Assembly: GCA_035771165.1 (NCBI GenBank)
Contig: JAWNZC010000319.1
Span: 1,066,501 to 1,130,500, forward strand
Origin: Paragorgia papillata
Lineage: Eukaryota; Cnidaria; Anthozoa; Scleralcyonacea; Coralliidae
Length of the DNA: 64,000 nucleotides
Direction of reading: 5' to 3'
The notes under the pieces were generated by a model. It was not told the DNA's origin, did not search any database, and worked only from the letters and a program-made list of their open reading frames with translations. Below, one piece after another: positions 21,750 to 40,601 of the stretch (positions are counted from its first letter, which is position 1; every line of letters starts with the position of its first letter). A program made the position numbers and the translations under genes.

Positions 21750-24700
21750 TAAGATGTAGTTAAAATGAGTCTATAGTACATATACATTCATGTGGCATGT
21801 TTGCAAGCTTGGCAGACATTTGTCATGACCTTAATTAATTAAATAATCACAATATATATTTGGAAACTTTTATGTATTATGTAAACACTTGAGAGGGAGC
21901 TGTATATATTTATACAATCCACAAACCAAGTTATTTCTTTAAGTTGGCCAACTTTTCAACATTTTTGTGTCAATTTCATACAGGTTTTGCACTTTTTTAA
22001 GCTTGTTTACACTCTACAAAATATTCACAAGGGGGCCATACCTCCTTGCTCCTTTTTCAGTATTTACCTTCTACTGTAGCCCTGATTTATAAACTATAAT
22101 AACATTTTAAATATAATGATTCTTTTATGATTTTTTTTTTCATTTTCAACATAAATACATGAACTTATGAGTTCTTGAGGAAGAGCTTGAACTCAGAAAT
22201 TCAGAATATATTGAGACTGTAAACAAAGAGCAACATTCATATTTTGATTAGCCAGACTGACATATTAATAAATTAAAAAAATCCATAAGATTAGTGTTTA
22301 GAAGATTACAGTTAATATTTCCATCTGGTTTTAAGTGGGTTTTTTTTGGGGGGGGGGATATTTTTTTTTTGGGGGGGGGGGGTTATATTAATTTAAAGCT
22401 ATATTCAACTAAGCAAATGAAACAATTTCAAGCTTTCAAAAATAATGAAATTAGTTGAAAACTTACTCAGAAATTTACAAATGTGGTGCTGCATATTAAA
22501 TTGTGATTTAATAAAAACATAAATCATTTTTGAATAGCTAGTGTTCTCCAATAAATTATAATATTTAGTACAAGGTACAGAGGCAGGTAGTATGTATAAA
22601 TATTACTGATTATGATATGATAAGATATAACAGAAGATATTTCTACAAAAAATATGAATGTAAGTGAAACTGAGATAATCATATGAATGAAATGAAATAC
22701 GTCTGAGGGAGGAAGTCTGAAGAGCACATTCAACTGACCATTACGTCTGGACAAAAGATGGCATCTTTACAAGCTCAGCTGAATAATTTGATCAGGATAT
22801 AATTGTGTTTTTTCTTCAGTAATCGAAGTGATATATCCGGTCACGCTTTTCAGTATCGATTCGCTAGAAATATTTGAACTTGCTACCAGGCATAATCGAA
22901 CAACTCTTACGCCCTCGCTTGTAAAGTGATTCTTTAACTTGTGTGAGATAAATAAGATAACTAAACCGTTTTAGTTATAATAAATGTTTACTGGGGTTTC
23001 TAAAGTTATTTAAATAAATGTCATCTATTGGTAAATAGTTGGAAAACGAACCCCCTTTATTATAAATATTAAGGTCGCTGTCTTTTGCTCCACCTTTCTC
23101 CTTCAAGAAAATGTAGGCCAATGTACAACAACCGCGCACCATTATCGTTTATTCGCTTTCACAATTATTTCAGAAGCGACAATCTCGCAGTTCTGCGGCA
23201 TTTTTCAATAGAAAGGTTTTCCAATGAAGACGCTGGCGCCTTTTCGCTCGTTTACAGTTCAGACGGTATCTAAAACTCAAAGGTTGAATGCTTTATGAGT
23301 CTTGAAAAACAGCATCAAGGAAAGCAGTGAGATTTCAAAGTATTGCTTACGAAACGCTGGTTGGTTTCCACAACAAAAGAGGAGCGGGGAGAAGAACCGA
23401 AGCGTAACGTGCGGTTGCTTCGGTGCTCGAAAGGTTTATATACACCGTTGAAAAAGCATTTACAAACCGAAAATAAATGGAAAATCAAGCAAGGCAACAA
23501 CGTTGAGAAGTTTATTGATTCCTGTTCGAGACAGGTATTATCTGCGGACATTTCTGAATAGAAGTGAAAGAGAATTTTTTAAGACGCAATTTGCATTTTG
23601 ACGGAATATATTATGACAGACTTTGCCAACCAAACAAGACCCTTCCGTTGGGCCACAGGGAAGTATTTTAAAGACAAGGCTTATCTTTTCTTCGCTCTGC
23701 CATTAAAATAACCGACTACAGTGTTAGTCCTGTGTTCGTTTAGAGCAACAAAGATTGCCTAAAAGTCTTTTTCTAGTGTCAAACGTATAGCCGAGATGCG
23801 TAGATCCCTATTTGAATATTCAATATCAAACATCTTGTTTGCGTATCTGTACAGCATGAAAGGAAACGCAAAACTATAAATTTTCTACTGCGCCAGTCTA
23901 AATCTTTTTCATTTTCGCTCCTTGGCTATAAACGTTAGGCTATCGTGCCCACCCAGAGCCAAATTTTTGTTCAGGTTCGTAACTAACCACGAAACATTAC
24001 AGTTAAAGAAAGCCCTCAGACATACGCCACGGCAAGCGTAGCGAACAAGAATAGTTGATCAGTTTGGTGTCTCGCAATCGCCCTGACAAAACCTTTTTCT
24101 TCTCGCTAACACAATTCGTTTATAAATGCGCCCTCGTTTCAACATTAAACGAAACTCAAACTCTTAAAGCTGGCTTCGTAATGCGCGCCAACGTTTCACA
24201 CCGTCTTGTACAGTAATATCCGCATTTCTGGTCTCATATTTCAAACACGTTACATGGGCAAAACCAGAGGTGATGAAAGCGCCGTTTAAAAGCGCCAACA
24301 TTCGCAAACTAAACAAGTATTTTTCAATATAGAAACGCGTGTCGATAGTTGTTAAAATACCCCACAACATTCTTCAAGACGAAAGGAAAATGACAAGGAA
24401 TTCGAGACAACAGTGAACGATTGTTTTTGGCCACGTTTATTCCCGCAGAAATATGGCAGTTTGTACTTTAGTGTTGACAAAAAAACTGACAGAAAAGACA
24501 CCTTGGATTTTAGAACGGAGTTATGTACATCGTTTCGCTTACCTCTGTGTAATGTCGAGCTGCAGTATTTGTATTTAATCTCGTTGTCTTTCGATACGTT
24601 TCTGTGCTTCTTTCGAGATGATCTATAAAGCGGCGAGAAGGGTTATAAACGAAGTGGTGAATTTTTGAATTAATTTCCATAAAATTTGCACTTCATGTTT

Positions 24701-27700
24701 ACAGGTGCGCGGCCTTGCACGCGCACGCGGCCAAAACCTTAGAATACAGGTAAGCCACCCTAAATCAGGCACAAATCAGGCAGCGATAAAAAATCTTTCT
24801 TTAAATTTCCCAACATGTAGCGCATTTTTATAAAAGAAATATAATGATTTGACGCAAAATAACTTTTATTTATAGGCAAAGGATGATTTGAATGTGAAAT
24901 GAAAAGCCAGTAGTCAGAAATATGTCAGAAAACAAAAGTGAAACTGGCGTATCAAGTTACTTTAGAACGACGTGAAAAAAATGGAGGCCTCAGGGCGTGC
25001 TTGCACAGAAGTACAGAACAAAGGTATATTTTTTGGGTTTTTTTTCTATTTTACAACAGGGAACCATGTTTCACTGTGAAACGGGTTCACAAAAAACTCA
25101 TTTTTTTAAGTCTGGAACCGAAGCTTGGGGTGGGATATCACTAATGATTTGTTGGCGCGTGCATGCTTCAGTAAGCTGTCTGCCTAAATATGTGTTGACA
25201 GCATTTTAATTTACGCCTAAGTATGAATACACATGGTTTAGAGCATATTCATGCGACTTTCACGTATGTTTACTGAGTGTATGATAGAAAACGCGTCATT
25301 GAAGAGATTTTAAGAAACTTTTTTGTCCAAACTGTCGGCCTTGTTCACGTTAGCAAAAAGACGCAAAAAGCAAATTGGGTGGGCGCCTGCCCCCATGTGC
25401 GTTTCCTCACTCGCGCTTCCCCCGCGTGCGTCCCCCCACGGCGTCACTGGCCACGTGGCATGGATTAAGTACTTGACTGCGATATTTCATTTGCCCGCGT
25501 GGGCGCCGGGACGATCTAATCTGGTGGCAACCAATGCAAACAACAAAATATATCCACTTTCCTGATCAGGTTTGTGCGGTTAAGATTGGATTTACGAAGA
25601 TTTACTGACAAGCCATATGTGGTAGCGCCGTAGCGAGCATGCGTACTCGGTTATGTGTCTTTTGTCTCATTTTCTTTCTGGCTGAGAAAGGAGGAAAACG
25701 CGAATCGGAAATGCGGAACTTTTAGTTTGCGAAAGAGAATAAAATCTTTTGATTCTCAAACTTTCATGCATGGCTCACCGAAACGTGTCTCCTAGCTTGA
25801 CGAGTAAAATCGTCTGGCGTTGGATAGAGTGAATAATAAAGTTGTCCCGCAACCCAAAAATGCACATGAAAGGACAACATGCACGCGCACGACGTTGTGA
25901 TTCCTCGTCGCCTCAATTGCCTACATAGACTTAGGGGGCTTTCCATTTACACGGTTAGACCGGTCAGTCCGGTTAAATGGAACACGATTCGTTTGAGGCC
26001 TGGGATGGTCTGACTGGAAAATTTGGTCCTAATCAAAAGCAAGTCCATTCTGGCCGGACTGACCGGTCTAACCTTGTCAATTGGAAAGCGCCCATAGTAT
26101 CCAAAATTCTGTTAAAGGAAAAAAAATTATTGGCCTTCAAAAATTAATAATCGTGTTGCCCGCGATGTCTAAGCCGTCGCGCTTTGTTCAACTCACTTTT
26201 ATAACAACATACTTCATACAAATGGACTGACTGAGTTGGATTTCAAGACTGGTACAATTTTTGCGCGCCTCAGAAATATATTTGCGACGCAGCGCAAACG
26301 GCTTGAAATATTAGGCTGCGCCGCCGGTTTCCATTCCGGAAAATTTGTATAAATATTGTGAATGTGTATATATAATGACTGTCTAAACGCTAAAGCAAAA
26401 TCAAAATAAACTAAATAGACGTAATAAAATTGTTATTATGTTCGCCATTCGTTGTTCATGCGATATCAAAATTAAAAGACATAGAAAGATATCTAAAGTA
26501 GAGCGCGCGCGCTCTCAGTAAAGCTAGCTGAGAGTAAAGACCAGAATGATTGTAAAAACGAAGCGTTAGTTGACGCGTTATTGAACGTCAATTTTCTGTA
26601 GCCGGCGCCTTGAAATGAATTCGATCAGATTCAATCTATCTAAATGCGTGAACTGTTCTCGTTCAAAACGGACATTACTTTCTTTTGTGATAATGCGCAA
26701 GACGTATATCACGAAATAAACTAACCTGTATCGTGTTGTTGAATATAGAAGTACGAGGACTTGCGTGGACAAAGTCTTGAGTGTGGTCTGAATGCTGTCC
26801 ATTAACCATATTAAACACACTTTACTCAAGGCAAACTTTTTGTTTACGTTAAAAAAATAACCCATTTCAATCTACACTCGGTAGCGCATGATTTCTCTTT
26901 CACATTATTCGTAAAAACTATTTCCAAAGCAATTTCATTTTCGTTTGTTCTCTACTAGTATTTCAGTCATACGCTTTGCTTTTGGAGTCTAGTGTGGGAA
27001 AATTACGCGCAAAGTAAAAGCGAAAAGATAAATCAGCGGAAGGAACAAACATATCGGCTTTTGAGAGTGAAAAAATCGACGCAGACGACAACTCCTGCAC
27101 CGCTTGTTTTTTTCTTCTTCGTACGATTTGCGCTTTTATGGTTGACTACAAGCAGTTTCCTTCTGTAGCATCGCGAATCTAGAAGAAGTTTGTCTTCATG
27201 GCATTGTATTCAAACGTTCTGTATACTATTCATGGCAATAGAATCAGAAAACACGTCGCAACTTGTTGTTTATTATCTCAAACAATACAAAATCTAGCTT
27301 TATTATTGCGCAAAGAACATTTTAACGTTGCGTCATTGCAAATTATTTGGTATAATAATCAAAACACAATCACCACCGTGATTCCATCAGAGGAGGCTTG
27401 AAAAATATTTTTTACGTTTTAAAGACAGCACTAGGTATAAAACACCACAATTTACGAGCGGGAATCGTGAACCGCCACAGTTCACGGCTGCGCGCAACAA
27501 CTCAATATTTGGTTGGGAAACCGTCTTCATAAAATCAACAAAACTACATGCGGTGGTTCACTGATCTAATAAGTTCACACCTAGTCGTGGCGTACCTTGA
27601 AATCCCCAGCGTAAAGAATAAGCGGTGACGATCAGATGAGCTTCATCAGACAATTCAGTCGCTGTAAAGAATTAATCTCCGACGCTCGACAGCATTTATT

Positions 27701-28060
27701 TACATACTTCGCGCGCAAAAATATTTGCTATAAATTTAATACCTTTTGTTAATCACAAACAATTCTCAAGGTTTATACATGTTATGAAATACCTTCAACT
27801 TTGCTTTGAGCTCCAATTGGCTCAATTCCTTATCAAGTACTTTCTATTACAGATGCTGTAACACAAGGAATCGTACGATCTGATTGGGCGAGGCCTTCTT
27901 CAACCATTCGAAGTTCGTACCCAGGGTCTCTTATCCGGTCCTCTCTTCCAGGGGGCAACTGTAGCGAGTCGAGCGCATATGGGTCCGGTGAGGGACTGCC
28001 CCCACCCTTGCAAAACCCACCCCGCCCAAAAAGTTGCCTTCGAAGGAGGCTAGCGAATTA
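21750..28060. other. Long stretch without a recognised gene
   Basis: Apart from the small element at 25932-26093, I see no splice-supported coding exon. Poly-T and poly-G runs occur at about 22330-22384. A short GC-rich patch with GCGCACGCGGCC is near 24713-24735. Around 25370-25460 there is a C-rich stretch. Small open frames on both strands lack recognisable motifs. Upstream exons of gene B could lie here, but none could be pinned down. Confidence 0.4.
25932..26093. repeat. Short inverted-repeat element, GGGGGCTTTCCA ends
   Basis: The left end GGGGGCTTTCCATTTACAC is matched on the right by GTCAATTGGAAAGCGCCC. The inner words GGTTAGACCGGTCAGTCCGG and CCGGACTGACCGGTCTAACC are complementary. 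The target duplication is unclear. Confidence 0.55.
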
Positions 28061-28213
28061 GCCTGGTACTCTGGCTCTGCGTTTTTAGTGGCTGAGTAAA
28101 ACTGCAATCGTCATTTGCAACCACCAACTGCAAGTGGATTTAGCCCTGATGACGCGAGAATGTAATTAATGGTTACCTGGCCCATATTTCTTTTGAAATT
28201 GGGCCAGGGTCCC
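28061..28213. mobile_element. Truncated GCCTGGTACC MITE
   Basis: It begins GCCTGGTACTCTGGC after a TA and contains GGATTTAGCCCTGATGACGC and GGTTACCTGGCCC like the other family members. The right end stops at GGGCCAGGGTCCC without the final CAGGC-TA. Confidence 0.6.
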
Positions 28214-28876
28214 ATAAATAATTTTCGCAGGGTTGGGGGAGTTCACTCCCAAAACAACTGCTCGCAGTCGCAGGCTACACCCTTTTCAAGGACTTTGGAG
28301 GAATTTTAAGGCGTTTCCAGGGACTTTGCTAATTTGACATTATTCAAATTGGTTAAGTCAATTTTTATTTACTGGTTTAAACTTAGGTTTTCTGGACATT
28401 ATTTAACTTTTCCCACTCTTTTTCTTGAGGTAATTGTATTAAAATTACTAATAAAAAGCAACGAAAATTACAAAACACGTTGCAAAAAAGCCCAACTCAG
28501 CAACTCCCAATGAAAGACAATACCATGTTTTCAAATTGATAGAAACATATTAATAACAGAATGAACTCATTTAGTTGAACTATTTTAATTACATTACTTA
28601 ACAATTTACAATGGTTGATTATATAGATTAGAAAACTGATAAAAAATATCTGGTTAAAAGCCCAGGTGAAACACCGTACCAAAGAAATATACAAAAATAG
28701 CAATCTTTTTTTTCAGATACATTACAAAAATATTTACAAATGTGAAAAAAATATTTTTTGAAAATTTCTAAGATCTAGTTGTTTGAAAATGAATGAATAA
28801 ACCAATCCAGAATCCCAGTGTTTTGATTTGTCTACAAATTATATCCTTTTTTTAAAAAAAAGTAATATTTTCTTTT

Positions 28877-31806
<2,930 letters not shown>

Positions 31807-32370
31807 TTTGAAAAGGTGGAGTGGATTTACTAAAAAAGCTATAAAATTTGAGGTTATTCCAGAGCAGCTACACACCAACGAATGAAGATTTCGGCGCTCA
31901 ATTGCTTGGTTTTCAAGCTTTGGCGGCTTCAAAACGTTCTAAGAAAACCAACCAATCAGAGGAGGAGAAACTACAAACAAGGAATATGATTGGCTAGCTT
32001 TTAGCCTGCACACAGGTTAGTGAACCTTGGAGCCTACATGCCATATAAAGATCACGTTCTGTTCACGTGGTGTTGCTTAGTTACGTAAAAAGTACCCCAA
32101 GTGGGGGATTTGGGGATGAGGTTAATGTTGCCTGCGATATCATTCAGCGGTTTCTAAAAAAATTACTGTTTTCTCAAGAGAGAAAATATGTTTATACTTT
32201 GAACCATATTTTTGTGCCTAGCAAGTCAATTTTAACGTAAGAATTATATTTCTAATTATTGTTTAATAATATCTGACATCTCTGTCTTCTCTACAACTTC
32301 AAAATAAAGTGGAAATATGCTAGAAAACTTGACTGGTTTTCACCATATAAACGTGGAATTATATTTTTAG
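31807..32370. promoter_or_regulatory. Shared promoter region between RRM2 and NDUFS5
   Basis: The start codons are 564 bp apart and face away from each other. The interval holds an E2F-like TTTGGCGG (31919-31926) and CCAAT boxes at 31952-31956 (forward) and 31988-31993 (GATTGG, reverse). These are classic elements of S-phase R2 promoters in animals. No TATA box is obvious. Confidence 0.5.
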
Positions 32371-33461
32371 ATGTCTCAAAATGTGAGTGCTGATGGGAAG
32401 TATGGTCGGTGTTTTCAATTTTGGCAAGAGCTTGTGGATTGTTTTGGAGAGCATGGAAGATATGGACAACATACAAAATGTGTTCAACAAAAGGAAGATT
32501 ACGATGAGTGTCTTCACCATCGAAAACTGGTGAGAAGTGTTTTTTAAGGATATTATTAATTTATATATTTACCAACTTAATTTGTTATTTTAATAGTGCA
32601 ACCAATCACTCATTGGGTAAGGCCATGAGAATGAAAGTTTTAGATTTGCGTCCAGAAATTTTTTAAATGGCATGAGGCTTTTTTTCATTATTCATTATTT
32701 TTTCTAGTGCGCTTCTTCCACGATGTAATTGCAATCTACGGGCATGTATATGTAGTTAACTGCTAGTTATACATGTACATAGGCCAATATGTATTTTATT
32801 CATCACTTACCGCGTCTGGGAATAGTTCCATTTTGACTGATCAAGCCATCTTGGATCCGAGAGAGGACCCTGGGGACGAGCCTACGAGGTTGTTTTTCGG
32901 ATGCAACTATTTAATATAGCCTAATTTATTAAATACAGCTGTTTGATGATTTTGAACTTGAATTTTTGCGATGAAGAGCATTTTTTATGTAAATAATGAA
33001 ATTTTTTGAAAATAATGAAATTTTTGAGTGGGAGGTTTTGGAATATGCGGGTGGTGAACGCAAATCTAAAACTTTCATTCTCATGGCCTAATGGTGTGCA
33101 TCATGGGTAATGGTGCATTGTGGGTGTAAATGTGCATTATGGGTAATGGTGATCCATGTGGTGATCATGGGTAATGGGGCATCATGGGTATTGATGCATT
33201 GTGGGTAATCAGGGCAACATGGGTCATATGTTTCCTTTGAAAAAACTGCTTTAAAATCATCAATTTACACTCTCACTCATAAATTTGTCGCTGTATCCAC
33301 CCCACCCCCCAACCCACCCCCCAACCCACCCCCCAACCCCCCCCCCCAACCCACCACTATGCAGGCTTACACTCTTGCATGATCCTTTTTAGTCAGCAAG
33401 ATTAAACCGAATAAAGGAAGAAAAAAAGAAGCTTGTCAAAGAAGGAAAGTGGCCACAATAA
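32371..33461 (+). CDS. NDUFS5: NADH dehydrogenase Fe-S protein 5 (complex I 15 kDa subunit)
   Basis: NDUFS5 is an accessory subunit of mitochondrial complex I on the intermembrane-space side, imported and folded through its twin CX9C motif. Exon 1 (32371-32529) encodes MSQNVSADGKYGRCF and the two motifs C-FQFWQELVD-C and C-VQQKEDYDE-C, each with exactly nine residues between cysteines. Exon 2 (33393-33461) joins in phase 0 and encodes SARLNRIKEEKKKLVKEGK then WPQ, the basic tail typical of the family. The product is 75 residues, shorter than the roughly 100-residue mammalian protein. A TTTTTAG acceptor directly precedes the ATG, so an upstream untranslated or short coding exon is likely. An AATAAA lies about 20 bp after the stop. 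The intron holds a MITE and ATGGGTAATG tandem repeats. Confidence 0.85.
32621..33088. mobile_element. TAA-flanked MITE (PIF/Harbinger-like), GGCCATGAGAATGAAAG ends
   Basis: The ends are GGCCATGAGAATGAAAGTTT and AAACTTTCATTCTCATGGCC, extended by TAGATTTGCG on both arms. TAA is on both sides (32618-32620 and 33089-33091). It lies in the NDUFS5 intron. Confidence 0.8.
33100..33235. repeat. Degenerate tandem repeat of CATGGGTAATGGTG-type units
   Basis: About seven imperfect copies of a 14-18 bp unit (GCATCATGGGTAATGGTG variants) lie in the NDUFS5 intron, followed by a C-rich AACCCACCCCCC stretch at about 33298-33355. Confidence 0.8.
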
Positions 33462-34037
33462 GCAACTTGTAGCTGATATGAATAAATACCTAAATATCTT
33501 TTTTTCAATATTTCACACTTGTATATAAATTATTAGAGTTTTGCTTTAGTTTTCTGAAAGTTATTATGCATTAATATTATTTAAAAAAACTTGTTGAATA
33601 TTTTATTTTAAGTCTCTAGCCTATTTTGCTAACTGAGGCTTTAGGCTTGTACTGAGGAGGGGGAAAGCATACAACATTATAAACATTTGCCTAATAAGTT
33701 CTGAAAGACGGTCAATCTTTTCTATGAGAGCAGTGTAAATGCCTGCAAAATACTGTAACAATAATTTTCATAATACAGAAATTTGGAAACAGTGTATCTG
33801 ATCTGTATTCAAACAAAACTGGAAAAATATTCAAGAAACCTTTGTCACTAGCCTGTGGAGGCCGTGATCTGACCCAGTCTGGCAACTATGTGTGCCCCCC
33901 CCCCCCCCCACCCCCACCCTGGTGCTTCTACAATCTACACCCCCCTTGTGTCTCTAGTACCCAGGACGTCTGGTGCGCGGTCTTACAAGTACGTACAGCT
34001 TCCATTCTGTTTCTTTTGGATTTTGTTCTGTGATGTG

Positions 34038-36859
34038 ATGTGGGCTCCACCAAAACCATGGGAAACTCCGTCAAATAACTTCCGAAGTGTGCCTATCTCT
34101 TCAAATCCATCTCCTTACAGACCAAGCACTGGTATCAGACAAGTAGAACGTAAAACTATGGAAGAAAATGAACGAAAAACACCACCAACAGTTCCCTCTC
34201 GCCCCGCTAGACAACAACCATCAAACGTGTCTAATTATGGTAAGGTCAATTCAGCATGAAACGTTAAAACAATAAGATAATATGACAATATACTGTGGTG
34301 GAACACTTCTTAAGCCTTTATTTTACATCAGTGTACTTTTTTTAAGCTTATTTTGAAATACTTTAGTGAATTATAATTTGTAAATATATCATGGTGAAAT
34401 GTAAACATGAAAAATTGAACCCATTCCTTGCTTGAGCTGGCCAAAAATCTGTCTAATACTAGACAATTTTATTAATAAGTGAGAACTCTCAAACATCCTA
34501 GGCAGCAGTGGGTTAAATTGTGGCTATCCAGTATATACATGTACATAATCAGATTTCATCTATGCTAAAATCTGACATTTTATTTTTATTCAAGGTTATG
34601 GTAACAACAATACATATGGTGGATACCAAGCACCGTATAATTATGGTAAGATAAATACCATAGTTTAATATTTCCATCAATAATTAAGAATAATAATTGT
34701 ATTGCTGTATGTATATGGCCATCTCTTCCTTAACCCTGAATATACACCTGTAAATCAGTCTGTGAAAACTCGCACAATAGCTTGTCAACCTCCTGCTGAG
34801 CTTCTCAGATCTGAGGAGTAGATTTTGATTGTCCAAATCGCAAGCGTTATCTTATTCCAGTTACAATTGGTTCTCTAGGAATTCTCGTGAGATCAAATAA
34901 TCCAATCAAAATAAAAAATTTATGAATCAATACATAATTATATTTAGGTATTAAAACACTCAGAATCTGCTTCTCACATCTGAGAAGCTCAGTGGGGGTT
35001 GACAAGCTATCGTGCAAGTATTCACATACTGAATTACAAGTGTATGTTCAGGCTGTGCACACACTAAAAAATCTTGGCAGTTCAATGTTTTCCAAAACAC
35101 TGCCTACACAACATTTTACTATTCTAATTGCTTTATTGATGTATAGGAGGGTACCAAAGTGGATATGGGGGATACGGAGGATATGGAGGATATGGTACAT
35201 ACAATGGTGGATATAGTGGTAACAGATATGGCTTAGGATACAACAGCGACAACAACCAACCTTCAAGTTCTTTTGTTAAACATGCTGAGAGAAACTCACG
35301 AGTAGCATTTGACTCTATTCATTCCATTGTCCAAGCCTTTGGTTCAATTGCTATGATGTTTGAATCCACGTTTTTTGCAGTGCATAGCTCCTTCCGTGCT
35401 GTTTTGGGAGTAGCTGATCATTTTAGCCGTTTACGGCAAAATCTTGTTCAAGCTATTGGTTCTAATTTTGCAATCAAATGGCTACGGAACATTATTCGGA
35501 AAATAATGGTTCTAATTGGTTTAAGAAACCCAACAAGTGTTGAAGAAGTATGGAGTGAGGTTACATCAGCTGCGATGGGTCAGTCTGGACAGAAGGGAGA
35601 ACATGGCTGGCGTTCATGGCCACTTTTGTTGTTTTTTGGTGTTGTGTTAGGAACACCATGGCTAATTTGGAAATTTCTGTCATCACTCGGTGAAGAAGTA
35701 GAACAGAGCCAAGATTGGATGACAGGTACAGTACATGATCTTTTTCTATGACAAAAAAAACTATTGTATTATACGGTATATTATGGACAGGGTGTTGGTG
35801 GCACAGTGGTTAGTGCATGTGCCTTTCACCTCTGCAACCCGGTTCGATTCCTGCACAGTGCAGTTATCTGATTAAAAAAAAATTCACCCTGGCCGCATGC
35901 GAGAAGAGTGCTTCCAGTTTGACTCTACCAAACACCACAGGTTTCCTCCTGTAGTAACACTGGACCTATGAGGGTGGGCCCTTACTGGACCTCTGAGGAT
36001 AACAGTTTAGATAAACTGATAGAGTTATCCAGTATAAATAAGGTTAGTTTAGTTTAGGTCCATACAGTTACTGTACATGTATAATTATTGGGAAAATTAC
36101 ACAACAATCATAATATTATTATTGCATTCAACCAGGCAGTATTGCAGACAACTTTTTTTTTTTCAATGTGCAACAGGTGATGGTGACCATGTGTTGGGCA
36201 AGGCATTGTTTGATTTTGTGGGTGAACATGAAGATGAGCTATCTTTCAGTTCTGGAGATTGCTTGAGGATTGCACCAAAACAACAACAGCCAAGAATGAG
36301 AGGATGGTTGCTTGCAACTGTTGATGAAACTACAAAAGGAATTGTGCCTGCTAATTATGTCAAGGTAAGACTAGCTCTCCTTCTAAGCCTCAGTAGGCAT
36401 CTAGCTCAATAGTTAGCATCTAACTGGTTATTACAAGGTTTGGTTCCTATCTTGGGGCTTGGAAATATTTTCTGGTTGTTTGAACTTGATGAATGTCTAC
36501 CAAATCTCTGTTTTATTACACCAAGCTGTGTGGTCACAAAGTCAGTGACTACAGAACTGTCAAAATATGGTTGATGGTAAATTTTATTGTTTTCCTAGAT
36601 TCTTGGTTTCAAGCGAGGAAAGAAGGCCAAATTTGGTGGAATAGAACCAACAAACATCACTTCATCAATGGAAAATGAATTCAACAATGAAGTAGAAACT
36701 CAGGCTGAAAGAACTGGTGATTTTGAACAAGCATTTGCTGAAACCATGACAGATTCTGATAACTCGAATACAGTGACAGTTGTTGCTGATGTACTTAATG
36801 GTGGCAGTGCAGAAGACGATAAACCAAATAGCCCTGAAGGCATCGAGGAAATCTCTTAA
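34038..36859 (+). CDS. PEX13: Peroxisomal membrane protein PEX13
   Basis: PEX13 is the peroxisomal docking protein that, with PEX14, passes cargo-loaded PEX5 across the membrane. Six exons join in phase: 34038-34239, 34595-34645, 35147-35725, 36177-36364 and 36599-36859 (five coding segments after the start exon is counted), giving 426 residues. The N-terminus has MWAPPKPWE, the tryptophan/proline start typical of PEX13. It is followed by Gly/Tyr-rich repeats (YGGYGGYGGY type) spread over exons 2-3. The middle is a hydrophobic and amphipathic region, including WPLLLFFGVVLGTPWLIWKF. A C-terminal SH3 domain follows (GKALFDFVGEHEDELSFSSG, GWLLATVDETTKGIVPANYV). The order YG-rich region, membrane region, SH3 and the length match animal PEX13 (human about 400 residues). 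It is convergent with the eIF2-alpha gene. Confidence 0.93.
35791..36058 (+). repeat. tRNA-derived SINE
   Basis: An A-box-like TGGCACAGTGGTTAGTGC and a B-box GGTTCGATTCC (35841-35851) are spaced as in a tRNA. They are followed by a body containing TACTGGACCTCTGAGGATAA and a tail TTAGTTTAGTTTA. The same body and tail are at 60383-60455. It is inserted in the PEX13 intron before the SH3 exon. Confidence 0.7.
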
Positions 36860-38126
36860 AAATCTTTCACCCATTCCATTAAGTATAAAAGTTAACCTAT
36901 GTCACAACCCTCACTCAATCTTGCACAGGGTAAACTAAAGACAATAAAAAAGATTCATTTTTAATTGCTCTTACAGCTTTTTGAGACCAACTTAGCCCAC
37001 ATGTATAAAATATAACTTTGCCAACCATTGCCGCCTAGGTTGGCCGAGGGTTCTCCCTTTGACAAGTAAACTTGTCTGGTATTGGACAAAGTAAATTCAA
37101 TCTTCCCAGCCTTGTTCATTTATTTGCTATAAATTTTAAACCACTTCTTCCTCCTCTAGAAAAGTAAAAATTAATTTCAAAAGACCATCCATCAAGAATT
37201 TTGATTCAAAAACAACAGGAAAAACCATTTATTCATGTCATTAAAATTTTTGGGAGATGTTTATTCAGTTTGTCTCATATGAACTACTGGTATGTGAAGT
37301 ACTGTAGTTGAGTTTTGTACAGCCTAATGGTCACTGGGAGGAAGTTGAAGTTAGATCAGAGCAATGGATAAAGAGAGTTATGACTGAAAATGGCTGCCAT
37401 TATAAATCAGTGATGGATTTACAGGGGTGTGGGGGGGGGGTGCACACCCCCAGGCCCTTGGCCAAGGGGGTGCAAATTACTCAATTAGTACCTTGCTGCA
37501 GTGGGATGCGACGTGGATTTCATTGAAAATGTCAATCACATTTCTAATGTCTAGCTTCCTTGTGATATCCCAAATAAAATTCATAATAAAATGTCCACTT
37601 TATCCCTAAATTTATTTGACACCTTCCAGGTTTGATAAAATGCACTATTGAAAACACGATTTAAAACTTTTAAATCTTTCTTCAAAGTACCATCAGAAAG
37701 CAGGATCCGGGTTCCCCCAGACCCCCCTAGGAATGGTTTCACTAAGGTTAAAAAAATTCTAGATCCACCCCTGCAGCATCCCCCCTACCAGATCAAGCTG
37801 GATCCATCACTTTTATGAATTGTGTGTACAGTAGGTATTCTTCCATGTACATTTGTCCATAATCCACCATTTTTATGTCCAGGTTTTTAAACTGCATTGT
37901 CGTAACTCTGTTTATACACGGCTCAAGGTTGGGTCATGACTGCTGTGCTCGGAAGTACTTTTAATTAATATTTATAATTATTCAGAGGTTGTAAGGAGTC
38001 AAATAATGGCCTGGCTAGTTGAATTCCTATTCTATTGCTCACTAGTACACAAGAATTGCAGCACGGTATTTTGATCTTGAAGCTTCCAATCTCATGATGT
38101 CTTGTATTACAATATTTTTCAACATT
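36860..38126. other. Intergenic region between convergent PEX13 and EIF2S1
   Basis: It contains one unit of the CCTTTGATGAG-type dispersed repeat at about 37015-37110. A probable degraded hAT-like element lies at about 37400-37775, with TTTACAGGGGTGTGGGGG at the left and GATCCACCCCTG at the right. No gene is seen. Confidence 0.5.
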
Positions 38127-40601
<2,475 letters not shown>

